DNA of 43,456 bases from Kiritimatiellales bacterium (GTDB lineage: Bacteria; Verrucomicrobiota; Kiritimatiellia; Kiritimatiellales; Pontiellaceae), in the NCBI GenBank assembly GCA_003230915.1, contig QIHI01000128.1, forward strand, positions 1-43,456, given 5' to 3'. The notes under the pieces were generated by a model. The model was not told the DNA's origin. It saw nothing but the letters and a program-made list of their open reading frames with translations, and ran no database searches. The translations under genes and the position numbers were made by a program. The first letter of the stretch is position 1. Each line of letters opens with the position of its first letter. Shown here piece by piece: positions 1 through 10,480 of the stretch.

Positions 1-935
1 AGTTACTCGAAGATGGCCACTCGGCCGACACCCCCGCTGCACTCGTCTTCAATGCGGGTGGCGAGGACGAAAAAATCATCAAAACCACGCTCGGAAAATT
101 GCCTCACCAAAAGCACTGCACCAAGCAGCCCGGTCTCATTATCGTCGGTGATATCACGGCCTATTCTTACAAAACTGAGCTCGGTGCGTTAAATGGCCGA
201 AAGATCCTACTCACCTGCAGCGAGTCCATCCAGGAAAAGGCCGTCGCCCTTGTTCGCGACCTCGGCGGACGTCCCGTCCAGCTCCCGCTCATCCGGCTAA
301 AGACTCGTTTCAAAGAACTGAAGAAGCTTGCGTCCATCGGATCTTACGACTGGATCGTCCTCACCTCCCCCTCCTCGGTGCGGTGCTTCATCGAACTCCT
401 TCAGAAATCGGAAACCGACCTCCGCGCCATCCCCCGCCTTATGGTCTGCGGAAAAGGCACCGCCGATGAACTAAAACCCCACGGCCTCTACGTCGATGCC
501 CTGCCCGCAACCGAGTATAGTGCCGATGCCCTGATCGAAATCGCCCGCAATGAAATTGAGCCCGGCGATCAAGTCTTGCGGCTACGCGCCGACAAGGCGG
601 GTCCGCAGCTGGCCGAAGCCCTTCGATCCTTGGGCGCAAAAGTGGATGACACCATTATCTACGACAACGAACGCATTGAGTACGACACGCCACCCGAATT
701 CGATACCGTCTTCTTTGCCAGCGCCTCCAGTGTCGAATCCTTCATCGACCAATGGGGAACCAAAGCCCTCGCCGGTAAAACCATGGCCGTCATTGGAAAA
801 CCTACGGCGCGCGCCTTGGGAAAACAAGGTCTCGCGCCCAATGTCATCGCTCGCGAAGCCACCATTTCCGGCACGATCCAATCCCTCGCCGAATATTTTG
901 TAGGAGAAAAACTATGTTCCCAGAAACCAGACTAA
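1..935 (+). CDS. CobA-HemD fusion (uroporphyrinogen-III C-methyltransferase / uroporphyrinogen-III synthase), 3' part
   Basis: The reading frame is open from base 3, so the gene begins upstream of the window. The first ~35 visible codons resemble the C-terminal end of a SUMT-type methyltransferase (..AALVFNAGG.. then ..GLIIVGDIT), and the rest, from about base 200, is a HemD domain (GRKILLTCS, later DWIVLTSPSSVRCF and TVFFASASSVESF). HemD closes hydroxymethylbilane to uroporphyrinogen III; the CobA domain methylates it towards sirohaem or cobalamin. Fusion of the two is common in Gram-positive bacteria and some PVC and delta-type lineages. The stop codon overlaps the start of hemB by 22 bases, indicating co-transcription. 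A TTG at 99 could serve as a start, but the continuity upstream argues against it. Confidence 0.9.
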   Translation, partial: LLEDGHSADTPAALVFNAGGEDEKIIKTTLGKLPHQKHCTKQPGLIIVGDITAYSYKTELGALNGRKILLTCSESIQEKAVALVRDLGGRPVQLPLIRLKTRFKELKKLASIGSYDWIVLTSPSSVRCFIELLQKSETDLRAIPRLMVCGKGTADELKPHGLYVDALPATEYSADALIEIARNEIEPGDQVLRLRADKAGPQLAEALRSLGAKVDDTIIYDNERIEYDTPPEFDTVFFASASSVESFIDQWGTKALAGKTMAVIGKPTARALGKQGLAPNVIAREATISGTIQSLAEYFVGEKLCSQKPD

Positions 936-1894
936 GACGCCTGCGCCAGAGCGCGGGAATTCGCAAAATGCTCGACGCCCCCCTACCCGGCCCGGAAAAA
1001 TTTATCTGGCCCGCCTTCGTGATCGATGGTGCGGCAAAGCGTGAGCCGATCGAAGCGATGCCCGGGCAGTCACGCCTGAGTATAGATCAACTGCTGCTCG
1101 AACTTGAACCCGTTGTGGATTCGGGGGTGGGCGGACTCTTGCTGTTTGGCCTCGTGGAGGATTCCGAAAAGGATCATACCGGAGCGGTAGCCTATAATGA
1201 CAAGGGAACCATTCAGCGCGCGATCCGTGAAGTGAAGGACAAGTTTCCGGAACTGGTAGTTACGGCTGATGTCTGTGTCTGCGCTTATACCGATCACGGC
1301 CACTGCGGCCCACTGACTGCAAGCGGCGACGTTGACAACGATGCCGCCAATGAAATTCTCGCTAAAATCGCAACGTCCTACGCCGCCGCTGGAGCCGACA
1401 TTGTTGCGCCCAGTTCCATGATGGACGGACAGGTGCAGGCCATCCGCACGGCACTCGACACCCACGATTTCGGCCAGACGTTGCTCATGAGTTATTCCAC
1501 CAAATTTGCATCGGCGATGTATGGCCCGTTCCGTGAGGCAGAAAAATCGGTTCCCAGTAAGGGGGATCGAAAAAACTATCAGGCTTCGTACGGAGATCTA
1601 CGCACCGCCTTGCGCGAGTCAGAATTAGACGAGGCCGAAGGCGCGGACATGCTGATGGTCAAACCGTCGCTGTTCTATCTCGATGTGCTGGCAAAAATAC
1701 GCGAAACAACCGACCTGCCGATTGTGGCCTACAATGTCAGCGGCGAATATTCCATGCTACACGCCACCGCCGAACGCGGTTGGGGCGACCTCAAGGGTAT
1801 GGTGCAGGAATCCACCGCCGCGCTCGTGCGCGCCGGGGCCGACATTCTCATCTCCTACTGGGCCAACCAGTACAACGAACTCTTCCGTGACTGA
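914..1894 (+). CDS. hemB: delta-aminolevulinic acid dehydratase (porphobilinogen synthase)
   Basis: 326 residues, the usual length for HemB. The enzyme condenses two 5-aminolevulinate molecules to porphobilinogen in the cytoplasm, the step two before HemD. Visible signatures are the zinc-site cysteines in DVCVCAYTDHGHCG near residue 120, the first active-site lysine in SYSTKFASAMYGPFREA near residue 197 and the Schiff-base lysine in MLMVKPSLFYLDV near residue 248. The three cysteines indicate the zinc-dependent type rather than the Mg-only type. The start at 914 has AGGAGA at 902-907, six bases upstream, and lies inside the end of the cobA-hemD gene, so translation is probably coupled. Confidence 0.96.
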   Translation: MFPETRLRRLRQSAGIRKMLDAPLPGPEKFIWPAFVIDGAAKREPIEAMPGQSRLSIDQLLLELEPVVDSGVGGLLLFGLVEDSEKDHTGAVAYNDKGTIQRAIREVKDKFPELVVTADVCVCAYTDHGHCGPLTASGDVDNDAANEILAKIATSYAAAGADIVAPSSMMDGQVQAIRTALDTHDFGQTLLMSYSTKFASAMYGPFREAEKSVPSKGDRKNYQASYGDLRTALRESELDEAEGADMLMVKPSLFYLDVLAKIRETTDLPIVAYNVSGEYSMLHATAERGWGDLKGMVQESTAALVRAGADILISYWANQYNELFRD

Positions 1895-1958
1895 GTCCGA
1901 TACCTCACGAAGGGGCAGCCTCTGTGTCGCCCTAACGGCAGAGCACCTCTCCCAGAAA

Positions 1959-1986
1959 GACGACACGGAGGTCGTCGCTGGTTTTT
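1959..1986 (+). terminator. possible weak terminator between convergent hemB and rng
   Basis: GACGAC (1959-1964) pairs with GTCGTC (1971-1976) across a six-base loop, and five T residues follow at 1982-1986 after a short GCTGG spacer. It sits between the hemB stop and the end of the convergent rng gene. The stem is only 6 bp and the T run is displaced, so this is a candidate only. Confidence 0.35.
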
Positions 1987-2027
1987 CCGAAAACTTCCTT
2001 TACTACACGTATGATTCTTCCTCCGTT

Positions 2028-3614
2028 CTAGGACTCGACGCTGGTGAAGAGCACCTTACCGTTGTCGTCGTTGGTGATGGTGAACTCCTCCATGTGGAAG
2101 TGGGCATCGGAGACGAAGGTGAGGTGGCCGTCGAACTTGTCCTCGAGGTCAACCAACGCAGCTTCGTCCTCTTTGCGGAGGCGATCAAGCACGGTCGGGT
2201 TGACGGTGATGCGCATGGAGTGCGTTCCTCCGCGGTCTTTACGCATCGACTCGCTGACACGCCGCTGGATTTCGACGCTCATGGAGAGCGGTGATTTGAC
2301 CATCCCGCGGCCGCGGCAATAGTGGCAGTCGGAATACGACGAGGTGAAGATGCTTTCTTCGACGCGCTGGCGGGTCATCTCCAATAGACCGAGCTGTGAA
2401 ATCTGCAACACGTTGGTGCGCGCACGATCATTCTTGAGCGCATCCTTAAGGCACCGATAAACGGCCATTTGATCGCGCCGCGCACGCATGTCAATAAAGT
2501 CGATGATCACAAGACCGCCGACGTTCCGCAGGCGTAACTGACGGGCAACTTCCACGGCAGACTCAAGGTTCACCTGTAGGATCGATTCATCCTGCGACTT
2601 GCTGCCCTTGTGCCGCCCGGTATTGACATCGATGGCGATCAGCGCTTCGGTTTCGTCAAAGATGAGATAGGCTCCGGACTTCATCCAGACCTTGCGGCGA
2701 TAGGCGGATTCGATCTGCTTCTCGACATCGAAATAGTCGAAAATCGGCTCCTCACCGCCGTACATCTGCACCCAGTTGCGCGAGCGGCGTGAAAACTTGG
2801 CGATGACCTGCCGTGTCTGCTCGAACATTTCGCGGTTGTCGATGTAGATGCGGTCGATATCCTCGGTGAGGTAATCGCGCACAACGCGCTCGGCGAGTTT
2901 AGGTTCGGAGTAGAGCGTGCAGGGCGCGGGCGTATTCTTCATGCCGTATTCGATATCGTTCCAGATTTCAAAGAGCGTGCGGGCATCGCGCACGAAGCTA
3001 GTTTTCTTCGTGCCGGAGCCGGCGGTGCGAACAATGACCCCGATATTTTCGGGAATGGGTAGGCGTTGAAGAATCTTCTTGAGTCGATTACGCTCCTTCA
3101 CATCCTCGATTTTGCGTGAGATTCCCTTGAGATGCGTACCGGGCATCATGACCAGAAAACGGCCAGGAATGCTGAGGTTGGCGGTGACGCGCGGCCCCTT
3201 GGTCCCGATGGCATCCTTGGTGACCTGCACAATGATCTCGGAGCCGGCCGGGAAAATCTGCTGCATTTCGCCGGGCTTGTATTTCTTGCGACGGCGTGTG
3301 GAACTCTTGGCACGGACGCCCTCTTCGCGTTCGAGTCGTGCGGCATCTTCTGGGATCATATCCCAGTAGTGGATGAAGGCGTTCTTCTTGAGGCCGACAT
3401 CCACGAAGGCCGCTTGAAGACCGTCTTCCAGATTCTGGATCTTCCCTTTGAAGATGCTGCCGACGATGCGGTTGTCTTCTTGACGTTCGATATGGAAGTT
3501 ATCGAGTCGGCCATTTTCAAGCACGGCAACGCGTGTTTCGAGCGGCTCGATATTGATCAGAATTTCCTTCTTCTCGGCTTTTCGTCCGCCGTTATTTTTA
3601 TTTTTATTAATCAT
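2028..3614 (-). CDS. rng: ribonuclease G / E family endoribonuclease
   Basis: 528 residues, matching RNase G and the catalytic half of RNase E. It cleaves single-stranded A/U-rich RNA with a 5'-end sensor and matures 16S rRNA in many bacteria. Order of elements: an S1 RNA-binding region near residues 35-125 (GSIFKGKIQNLEDGLQAAFV), the 5' sensor and DNase I-like catalytic core with AIDVNTGR and IIDFIDM carrying the Mg-binding aspartates, then the Zn-link cysteines in CHYCRGRGMV. No long disordered C-terminal scaffold is present, so RNase G is the better name. It is the last gene of the rod-shape operon, 11 bases after rodA, the same neighbourhood as in many proteobacteria. Confidence 0.95.
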   Translation of the reverse strand: MINKNKNNGGRKAEKKEILINIEPLETRVAVLENGRLDNFHIERQEDNRIVGSIFKGKIQNLEDGLQAAFVDVGLKKNAFIHYWDMIPEDAARLEREEGVRAKSSTRRRKKYKPGEMQQIFPAGSEIIVQVTKDAIGTKGPRVTANLSIPGRFLVMMPGTHLKGISRKIEDVKERNRLKKILQRLPIPENIGVIVRTAGSGTKKTSFVRDARTLFEIWNDIEYGMKNTPAPCTLYSEPKLAERVVRDYLTEDIDRIYIDNREMFEQTRQVIAKFSRRSRNWVQMYGGEEPIFDYFDVEKQIESAYRRKVWMKSGAYLIFDETEALIAIDVNTGRHKGSKSQDESILQVNLESAVEVARQLRLRNVGGLVIIDFIDMRARRDQMAVYRCLKDALKNDRARTNVLQISQLGLLEMTRQRVEESIFTSSYSDCHYCRGRGMVKSPLSMSVEIQRRVSESMRKDRGGTHSMRITVNPTVLDRLRKEDEAALVDLEDKFDGHLTFVSDAHFHMEEFTITNDDNGKVLFTSVES

Positions 3615-3625
3615 GATTTTTCTCC

Positions 3626-4801
3626 TTATCTAATTCTCCGGCGCTGGTAGATACTTTGCACTAGGCCGAGTGCGATCATGGTACTAACCATGAAGGAACC
3701 GCCGTAGCTCATTAGAGGCAACGGCAGACCCGTGATCGGCAGAATGCCGATCGTCATCGCAATATTTACAAACACATGACAGAACAACATGACACCGATA
3801 CCCAGTGCCATGAGCCGCCCAAACTCATCATGGGATCTCAGCGAGGCCCACATACATCTTCCTAACAGTATGACGTAGAGCACCAAAAAGAAGGCTCCAC
3901 CTATAAATCCAGTCTCTTCTGCAACCACGCAAAAGATAAAATCGGTCGGAGCCACCGTCCGAGGCAGGAAGCCCAGGATGTTTTGCGTCCCCTGCAAATA
4001 ACCTTTACCGTGCAACCCTCCAGAACCCACTGCAATCTGCGACTGCAACTTGTTCCAGCCTGCATCGGCCAAATCGTGATCTTTCGTAAGGAACACCTTA
4101 ATGCGCCCCTTTTGATACTCCTCTAAAAACGGCATACTCGGCAATACGATCTCCGGCCGCTCCGCTTTCGGCATCGCCTTAATCGCTGGAGTCGTCTCGA
4201 ATCGGATCCAAAAACACACTACGATAACGAGTACCAGCACCACTGCGAGACCTATCAGCAATAGTCGCCGCTGCACGCCCATGTAGAGCATGATCACCAT
4301 CGTGACCGGTGCTAGCATGAGTGATGTACTCAAGTCCGGTTCCGCCGCAATCAGCAGGAACGGCAGACCCACGATCGCCGTGCAGCTCCAGAAGGTTTTC
4401 CAGTCATCCACATCGCGCCCCGGCGCGGCGAGATAGGCCGAAAGCGCCACCACCACAATGATCTTTCCCAGTTCTGAAGGTTGAAGCGTGAAGCCCGGTA
4501 GCGGAATCCAGCGGTGCGCCCCATTCACCTTCGGGAAGAGAAACACCAGCAGCAACAGCAATACTGCGCCGCCATAGATCCACCACGAAAACGTGGCGAG
4601 GCGTTTGTAGTCGAACCACACCAGCATCGTGTAGGCACACAGACCTATACCCGCAAACACCAGTTGCTTCGTCCAGTTGGATCCCACGACCTCATCCGAC
4701 TTAAACTGCGCACTATAGATAAACGCCGCACTCAAACCGACTAGCATGAAAATCGTGCCGAGCATCGCCCAATCTAGCTTCCTGAAGGAAATACCGTTCA
4801 T
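3626..4801 (-). CDS. rodA: rod shape-determining peptidoglycan glycosyltransferase RodA
   Basis: 391 residues of SEDS family, with about ten predicted membrane segments beginning at residue ~14. RodA polymerises lipid II during side-wall elongation, in complex with PBP2. Typical SEDS sequences are visible: VNGAHRWIPLPGFTLQPSELGKI, QSQIAVGSGGLHGKGY and, near the C-terminus, PITGLPLPLMSYGGS. The start codon shares one base with the stop of the upstream PBP2 gene (TAATG), so the transferase and transpeptidase are translationally coupled. RodA rather than FtsW is supported by the mreBCD-mrdA context. Confidence 0.95.
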   Translation of the reverse strand: MNGISFRKLDWAMLGTIFMLVGLSAAFIYSAQFKSDEVVGSNWTKQLVFAGIGLCAYTMLVWFDYKRLATFSWWIYGGAVLLLLLVFLFPKVNGAHRWIPLPGFTLQPSELGKIIVVVALSAYLAAPGRDVDDWKTFWSCTAIVGLPFLLIAAEPDLSTSLMLAPVTMVIMLYMGVQRRLLLIGLAVVLVLVIVVCFWIRFETTPAIKAMPKAERPEIVLPSMPFLEEYQKGRIKVFLTKDHDLADAGWNKLQSQIAVGSGGLHGKGYLQGTQNILGFLPRTVAPTDFIFCVVAEETGFIGGAFFLVLYVILLGRCMWASLRSHDEFGRLMALGIGVMLFCHVFVNIAMTIGILPITGLPLPLMSYGGSFMVSTMIALGLVQSIYQRRRIR

Positions 4802-6963
4802 TAGCCCTCCTCCTTATCCAACGTACCGTCGTACTCAAAAATATTTTGGTAAAGCGCGCTCAGCCGCGGACCGATGGTGTTGCCGCCGGATACGCCGTCC
4901 TCCACGAGGAAGGCGATGGCGTAGCGCGGGAAATCGAACGGCGCATATGAAATCATCCAGGTATGCACGCTGTTAACCACCTTGCCATCAACACGCTTGC
5001 GATACTGAGCCGTTCCTGTTTTTCCCGCAATCGAAATGCCCGGAACCCGCGCCTTCCGCGCGGTTCCATTAGCATGCTGCACCACGTCGTACATGCCGCC
5101 GCGCACCAGCTCAAGTGCTTCGATCGGCACGTCGAGGCGATGATTGGCCCAAGTGGGGTTCACGCTGTATTCCTCATCGGGAGCCGTTCGCCATTTCTTC
5201 ACCAAGCGTGGACGATAGAGCGTTCCGCCGTTGGCAATGGCCCCAGTGACCATCGCCATCTGTAGCGGACTGGCGGTGATGGCACCCTGCCCGATGGCCA
5301 TGTTACACAGGTCGATCGCGTTGAGAGCGGTGGCAGGGAGGTTGCCATACTTCAACGCCTTGTTGGCTGGCTCCGCGCTGAGGTCCGGAAACAGCCCGGC
5401 ATACTGACCCATGCCAAACTGCTCGGCCATCTCGTGGATCGGCTCGAAGCCTAGTTCTTGCGCCATCTCGAACATGTAGACGTTGCAGGAATACATCAAC
5501 GCTTCACGCAAGTCGATTTTACCGTGCTCGCCGTGGAGGGAATGAACCCAGCACTTCATGCGGCGCCTACCCACATGATACGGGTTTTTGCACTTGTGAA
5601 TGGTTTTACCGTAGCCAGAATTTTCCTTCAGCGCACTGAGAAAAACGATGGGTTTGAAGATACTTCCGGGCGGATATTGCCCAAACACGGCCCGATGGAA
5701 AGTACGTGCCGATGTGTCCTTCAGCAAGGCCTGACGGTACGTCTTGGACTGCATATAGGCGTTGGGATCGAACGACGGCGCGCTGACCATGGCGAGCACG
5801 TCGCCGTTGTTGGGATCGAGCACCACGACGGCACCGCGCACCGGAATATCATTCGGCTCACCCGCTTGCCGCAGAGCCAAAGCTTCGACTGCAAAACGCT
5901 GGATATTGGCATCAATCGTCAATTGCAGGTCGCCGCCCGGTTGCGAGGGCTTGGTCTGCAGGTCGCGGTAGTGGAAGCCCGACACATCGATCTGTACCAA
6001 CCGGCTACCCGGCTCGCCTTCGAGTAAATTATTGTAAGTCCCTTCCAGTCCCTTCTTGCCTTCGATGCCCCGCAGGTCGAAGTGAACGCGCTCACCAGCT
6101 TCTTCGCGAGTGGAGGCCGCCTCCAACGTAAAACCGACTAGATGAGCCAGGTTTTCGCCTTGGGGATAATAGCGGTCGGCTTGGCAATAAATATCGGTTC
6201 CCGCGAGGCTTGAACAGGTATCCGCCCAGCGCGCCATAGTGCGCTCGTCAATATTTTTCCATGCCAGCAACGGGAGTGGACGACGAGCATAGATGTGATC
6301 CTTGATCTGCTGGAAGGTAATCGCGCGCGGAATTCCGATGTGCTCGGAAATTTCGTAGACGAGTTCGAGCGTATTGGCTGCCGTCGAAGTTCCGCGTCGC
6401 TTCAGCGCAGACGTTTCGAGAACGATCGAACGGTCCTGCACCGGCTTGCCGAGGTCGAGCCCGGCGACTTTGTGCCGGCGGCGCGAACCTTTTGGCGGCA
6501 CAGTCCACTCTTCGAATTTTCGTTTCCAGCGGGCGAGCGATTCATCGTCGAGCTGCTTCCAGGCGACGAGCGGTTCGTCGGGGGTCAGTAAAAGGTGCTT
6601 TTGGATATCGCGATAGGTTATGTCTGGCGGGAGGCCGACACGCGCCCAAATCTCGTGCAACAGCTCAAGCGTATTGGCCACTGCCGAGCGCGGCGCGCGC
6701 ATTTCTTCGGTGTAGATGGCAATGCAGTAGTTCGGTACGCTATCGGCCAGACAGAGGCCATGGGTATCGTAGATCTTTCCGCGCACGGCAGGTAGACGGA
6801 CGCGGCGGACGCTCTGTTGCAGGAACTCGGCCTCGAAACCACTCTTGCGTGGCACCTGTAGTTTCCAGAGTTCCGAGGCGAGTACCGCCATGCCAAACAA
6901 CATCAAAGCGGATACCCCCCAGAGGATTAACGGACTTGTTTCCCTGTTGCGTCTTACCTTCAT
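4801..6963 (-). CDS. mrdA: penicillin-binding protein 2 with duplicated N-terminal segment
   Basis: 720 residues; elongation-specific class B transpeptidase anchored by one membrane segment (about 12-34). The catalytic SxxK is in QYPPGSIFKPI (Ser434, Lys437), followed by the SxN motif in YSCNVY and the KTG motif in AGKTGTAQY. The N-terminal pedestal region carries two related ~56-residue copies at residues 96-151 and 196-251, both starting with ANTLEL and containing an AWK..D-E...ARW pattern. Ordinary PBP2 proteins have one such segment, just before the RYYPxGE motif (here residues ~264-270), so copy 2 is the canonical one and ~100 residues look added. Overlaps mreD by 4 bases (ATGA) and rodA by 1. 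Confidence 0.94.
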   Translation of the reverse strand: MKVRRNRETSPLILWGVSALMLFGMAVLASELWKLQVPRKSGFEAEFLQQSVRRVRLPAVRGKIYDTHGLCLADSVPNYCIAIYTEEMRAPRSAVANTLELLHEIWARVGLPPDITYRDIQKHLLLTPDEPLVAWKQLDDESLARWKRKFEEWTVPPKGSRRRHKVAGLDLGKPVQDRSIVLETSALKRRGTSTAANTLELVYEISEHIGIPRAITFQQIKDHIYARRPLPLLAWKNIDERTMARWADTCSSLAGTDIYCQADRYYPQGENLAHLVGFTLEAASTREEAGERVHFDLRGIEGKKGLEGTYNNLLEGEPGSRLVQIDVSGFHYRDLQTKPSQPGGDLQLTIDANIQRFAVEALALRQAGEPNDIPVRGAVVVLDPNNGDVLAMVSAPSFDPNAYMQSKTYRQALLKDTSARTFHRAVFGQYPPGSIFKPIVFLSALKENSGYGKTIHKCKNPYHVGRRRMKCWVHSLHGEHGKIDLREALMYSCNVYMFEMAQELGFEPIHEMAEQFGMGQYAGLFPDLSAEPANKALKYGNLPATALNAIDLCNMAIGQGAITASPLQMAMVTGAIANGGTLYRPRLVKKWRTAPDEEYSVNPTWANHRLDVPIEALELVRGGMYDVVQHANGTARKARVPGISIAGKTGTAQYRKRVDGKVVNSVHTWMISYAPFDFPRYAIAFLVEDGVSGGNTIGPRLSALYQNIFEYDGTLDKEEG

Positions 6964-7469
6964 TGCCAGCCGTACCCCCGTTTTTTGGGGAGGATGTTCT
7001 CTAGAGTATTCATCGTGAGTGAAACCAGCGGCAGCGTGACCATGCCCAATAGCCCGGAGCCAACGAGGCGCAACAGTGCATGGCCGAAGTGGAACGGCCG
7101 CTGGCCGCTGGCGGAATAGATGAGCAGGGTCAGGAATGTCAGAAGCATGGCCCCTACCGCGCCGAAGAACATTTGCGTCACGGTGCCGTCGATAAAGATT
7201 TCAAGCCGCACCCGATGGGCTAATACCCCGATGACCGGAAACCCAATCAGTGCGGGTCCAAACCCGCCGAGATCGAGGCCGTCGTGCAATAGTGCTGCCC
7301 AAAATACGGCGATCCACATGCCGCGTGGTGAGCGGTGTAGTGCATAATACAACGCAAACGAGGCGAGTACCGGCGGCTTTATGCCACCGAATATCGGCCA
7401 TGGCGGCAGGGATAGCTGAACTAGCGCTCCGACAAAGATTCCACCCAACATGAGAAATCGTTTCATCAT
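6960..7469 (-). CDS. mreD: rod shape-determining membrane protein MreD
   Basis: 169 residues, hydrophobic with five or so membrane segments (MKRFLMLGGIFVGALVQLSL at the start). MreD is a poorly conserved inner-membrane part of the elongasome that binds MreC. Identification rests on size, topology, the family-like stretch ALHDGLDLGGFGPALIGF and position between mreC and mrdA. The gene overlaps both neighbours by four bases, typical of a coupled operon. Confidence 0.88.
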   Translation of the reverse strand: MMKRFLMLGGIFVGALVQLSLPPWPIFGGIKPPVLASFALYYALHRSPRGMWIAVFWAALLHDGLDLGGFGPALIGFPVIGVLAHRVRLEIFIDGTVTQMFFGAVGAMLLTFLTLLIYSASGQRPFHFGHALLRLVGSGLLGMVTLPLVSLTMNTLENILPKKRGYGWQ

Positions 7470-8302
7470 GGCACTTTCTCTCCATCGGCCGAAACCACAA
7501 AGAGATAGTCAAGCAGACTGACGGTGGCACTCGGTGCGATTTCCGCAGACTGAAAGAGCCCTGAATTGTCCTTGTGAACCTTCACGATATAGCCGATATG
7601 CACGCCTTTCGGGGAGAGTCCTTCCCCGCCTGACAGGCCAGAGGTGACGACTTCATCGCCTACAAGAACTTCGGTGTCCTTATCGATAAAATCCATTCGT
7701 GCAATAGGATGCCCCCTCAGATTGATGCCGCCGCCACGTACTAATCCATAGGTATCAGAATCCTTGATTCGAGCGGAAATACGGCAGGCGGGATCGCAAA
7801 CCAGCAAAACCTCGCTGGTGTGTTTCGCAACCTCGATGGTCTTGCCAACCAACCCATCGGGACTGATGACCGCATGATTTTCTCGGATACCGTCCGCCTT
7901 GCCCTTGCCGACGCGGACGGTGTTCCACCATCCTCCAATACTACGACTGATGACATCACACGGGATCAGTGTGCGGGACTGCTGGTGCTGGAATTTAAAG
8001 GCGCGGCGCAGGCGTTGGTTGTCGGCATCGGCATCACGGAGTTGGCTGAGTTCGGCCTGGACGCGGACAAGCTCGTGGGAGAGTTCGCGGTTTTTCTCGA
8101 CGGCGCCGCCCATGCCGCGGATCGCCGAGGCCGCCTCGGAAAGACGTTGCCCCAGCCCGGAGGTGCTGCGTTCTGCAGGTGCCATGATGCCCCGCACCGC
8201 GCCTTTTCCCTTCAGAGAGAGCGAGGGGGGAATAACAAACGCCACGATCAGCAACAGCGCTGCAATCGAAGCATAAATTAGTTTTCTGTTTCCTAAAACC
8301 AT
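7466..8302 (-). CDS. mreC: rod shape-determining protein MreC
   Basis: 278 residues. MreC is a periplasmic scaffold that links MreB filaments to PBP2 and activates it. A signal anchor occupies about residues 8-27 (LIYASIAALLLIVAFVIPPS), then a coiled-coil near residues 70-105 (ELSHELVRVQAELSQLRD) and the two beta domains typified by GGWWNTVRVGKGKADGIREN and AVISPDGLVGKT. Length and order match the family. It follows mreB by 52 bases and overlaps mreD by four. Confidence 0.94.
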   Translation of the reverse strand: MVLGNRKLIYASIAALLLIVAFVIPPSLSLKGKGAVRGIMAPAERSTSGLGQRLSEAASAIRGMGGAVEKNRELSHELVRVQAELSQLRDADADNQRLRRAFKFQHQQSRTLIPCDVISRSIGGWWNTVRVGKGKADGIRENHAVISPDGLVGKTIEVAKHTSEVLLVCDPACRISARIKDSDTYGLVRGGGINLRGHPIARMDFIDKDTEVLVGDEVVTSGLSGGEGLSPKGVHIGYIVKVHKDNSGLFQSAEIAPSATVSLLDYLFVVSADGEKVP

Positions 8303-8354
8303 CCGTCCCTATCCATTAGGACGGATGAAGCAACAGCACATTAGAAAAGAAAGG

Positions 8355-9709
<1,355 letters not shown>

Positions 9710-10471
9710 ATGATGAAGAAAATCGTTACTTTGCTCGCCCTAGTCACCTTGGTTTCAGGATGCGTCACACAAGATATTGCGCCCGATCCCTCCATCCTGC
9801 GCATCGGCATTTCGCCTAACTCGAAGCCCATTATCTTTAAAAGTAATGGGGAAGTTCAAGGGGTTGAAGTTGATTTCGCCGACGAGTTGGGCCAAGCACT
9901 GAACCGCCGAGTGGTCTTAATCGAGGTGCCCTGGGAAAAACAGATCGACTATCTTGAACAGGGAAAGACCGACATCATTATGTCTGGCATGACGATTACC
10001 GCACCGCGTAGCATCCGCATCAACTTTACTTCGCCCTACATGCAATCCGGTATGAGCGGTCTTTTTCGGCGCGATGCTTATGATCCCTCCGGGTTGCTGG
10101 CCAGCACCATCATCAACCAAAACAAACGCATTGGTTATGTGAAGAACACCACCAGCGAAATCTTTGTGATGCAACGCTTTCCCCGTAGCGAGAAGAAATC
10201 TTTTTCCGGAGCGGATTCCGCTGCAAAGGCTCTTAAGAACGAAAAGATCGATATGTTTATCTACGATGCCCCTCTGATTTGGTGGCTCTCCGCCGTTAAT
10301 GAGAGCGATTTGGTGGCCTTCCCTGACGTACTGAATACCGAGCCACTGGCGTGGGGCATCGCTAAGCACAACCAAATACTGCTCGACGAAGTTAATCTCC
10401 AGATCGCTCACTGGGAGAAAAATGGCACAAGCCAAAGAATTATCCAAAACTGGATTCCCACACTTAAATAA
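9710..10471 (+). CDS. extracellular solute-binding lipoprotein, family 3 (amino-acid type)
   Basis: 253 residues from the chosen start. The N-terminus MMKKIVTLLALVTLVSGC is a lipoprotein signal peptide with lipobox LVSG-C, so the protein should be lipid-anchored. The rest matches the SBP family 3 fold: LRIGISPNSKPIIFK, VEVDFADELGQALNRRVVLI, QGKTDIIMSGMTITAPRSIRINFTSPY and RIGYVKNTTSE. Such proteins bind polar amino acids or related ligands for ABC transport, or serve as sensors. No permease or ATPase gene is adjacent, so it is an orphan and the ligand is unknown. Start at 9710 is supported by AGGAG at 9700-9704; the next ATG at 9713 is equally possible. Convergent with hrpB, nine bases apart. 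Confidence 0.85.
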   Translation: MMKKIVTLLALVTLVSGCVTQDIAPDPSILRIGISPNSKPIIFKSNGEVQGVEVDFADELGQALNRRVVLIEVPWEKQIDYLEQGKTDIIMSGMTITAPRSIRINFTSPYMQSGMSGLFRRDAYDPSGLLASTIINQNKRIGYVKNTTSEIFVMQRFPRSEKKSFSGADSAAKALKNEKIDMFIYDAPLIWWLSAVNESDLVAFPDVLNTEPLAWGIAKHNQILLDEVNLQIAHWEKNGTSQRIIQNWIPTLK

Positions 10472-10480
10472 TCGGTCGAG

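Noticed and set aside
1683-2294. 203-codon plus-strand frame overlapping hemB end and rng
   Set aside because: Out of frame with hemB and antisense to rng; no domain similarity.
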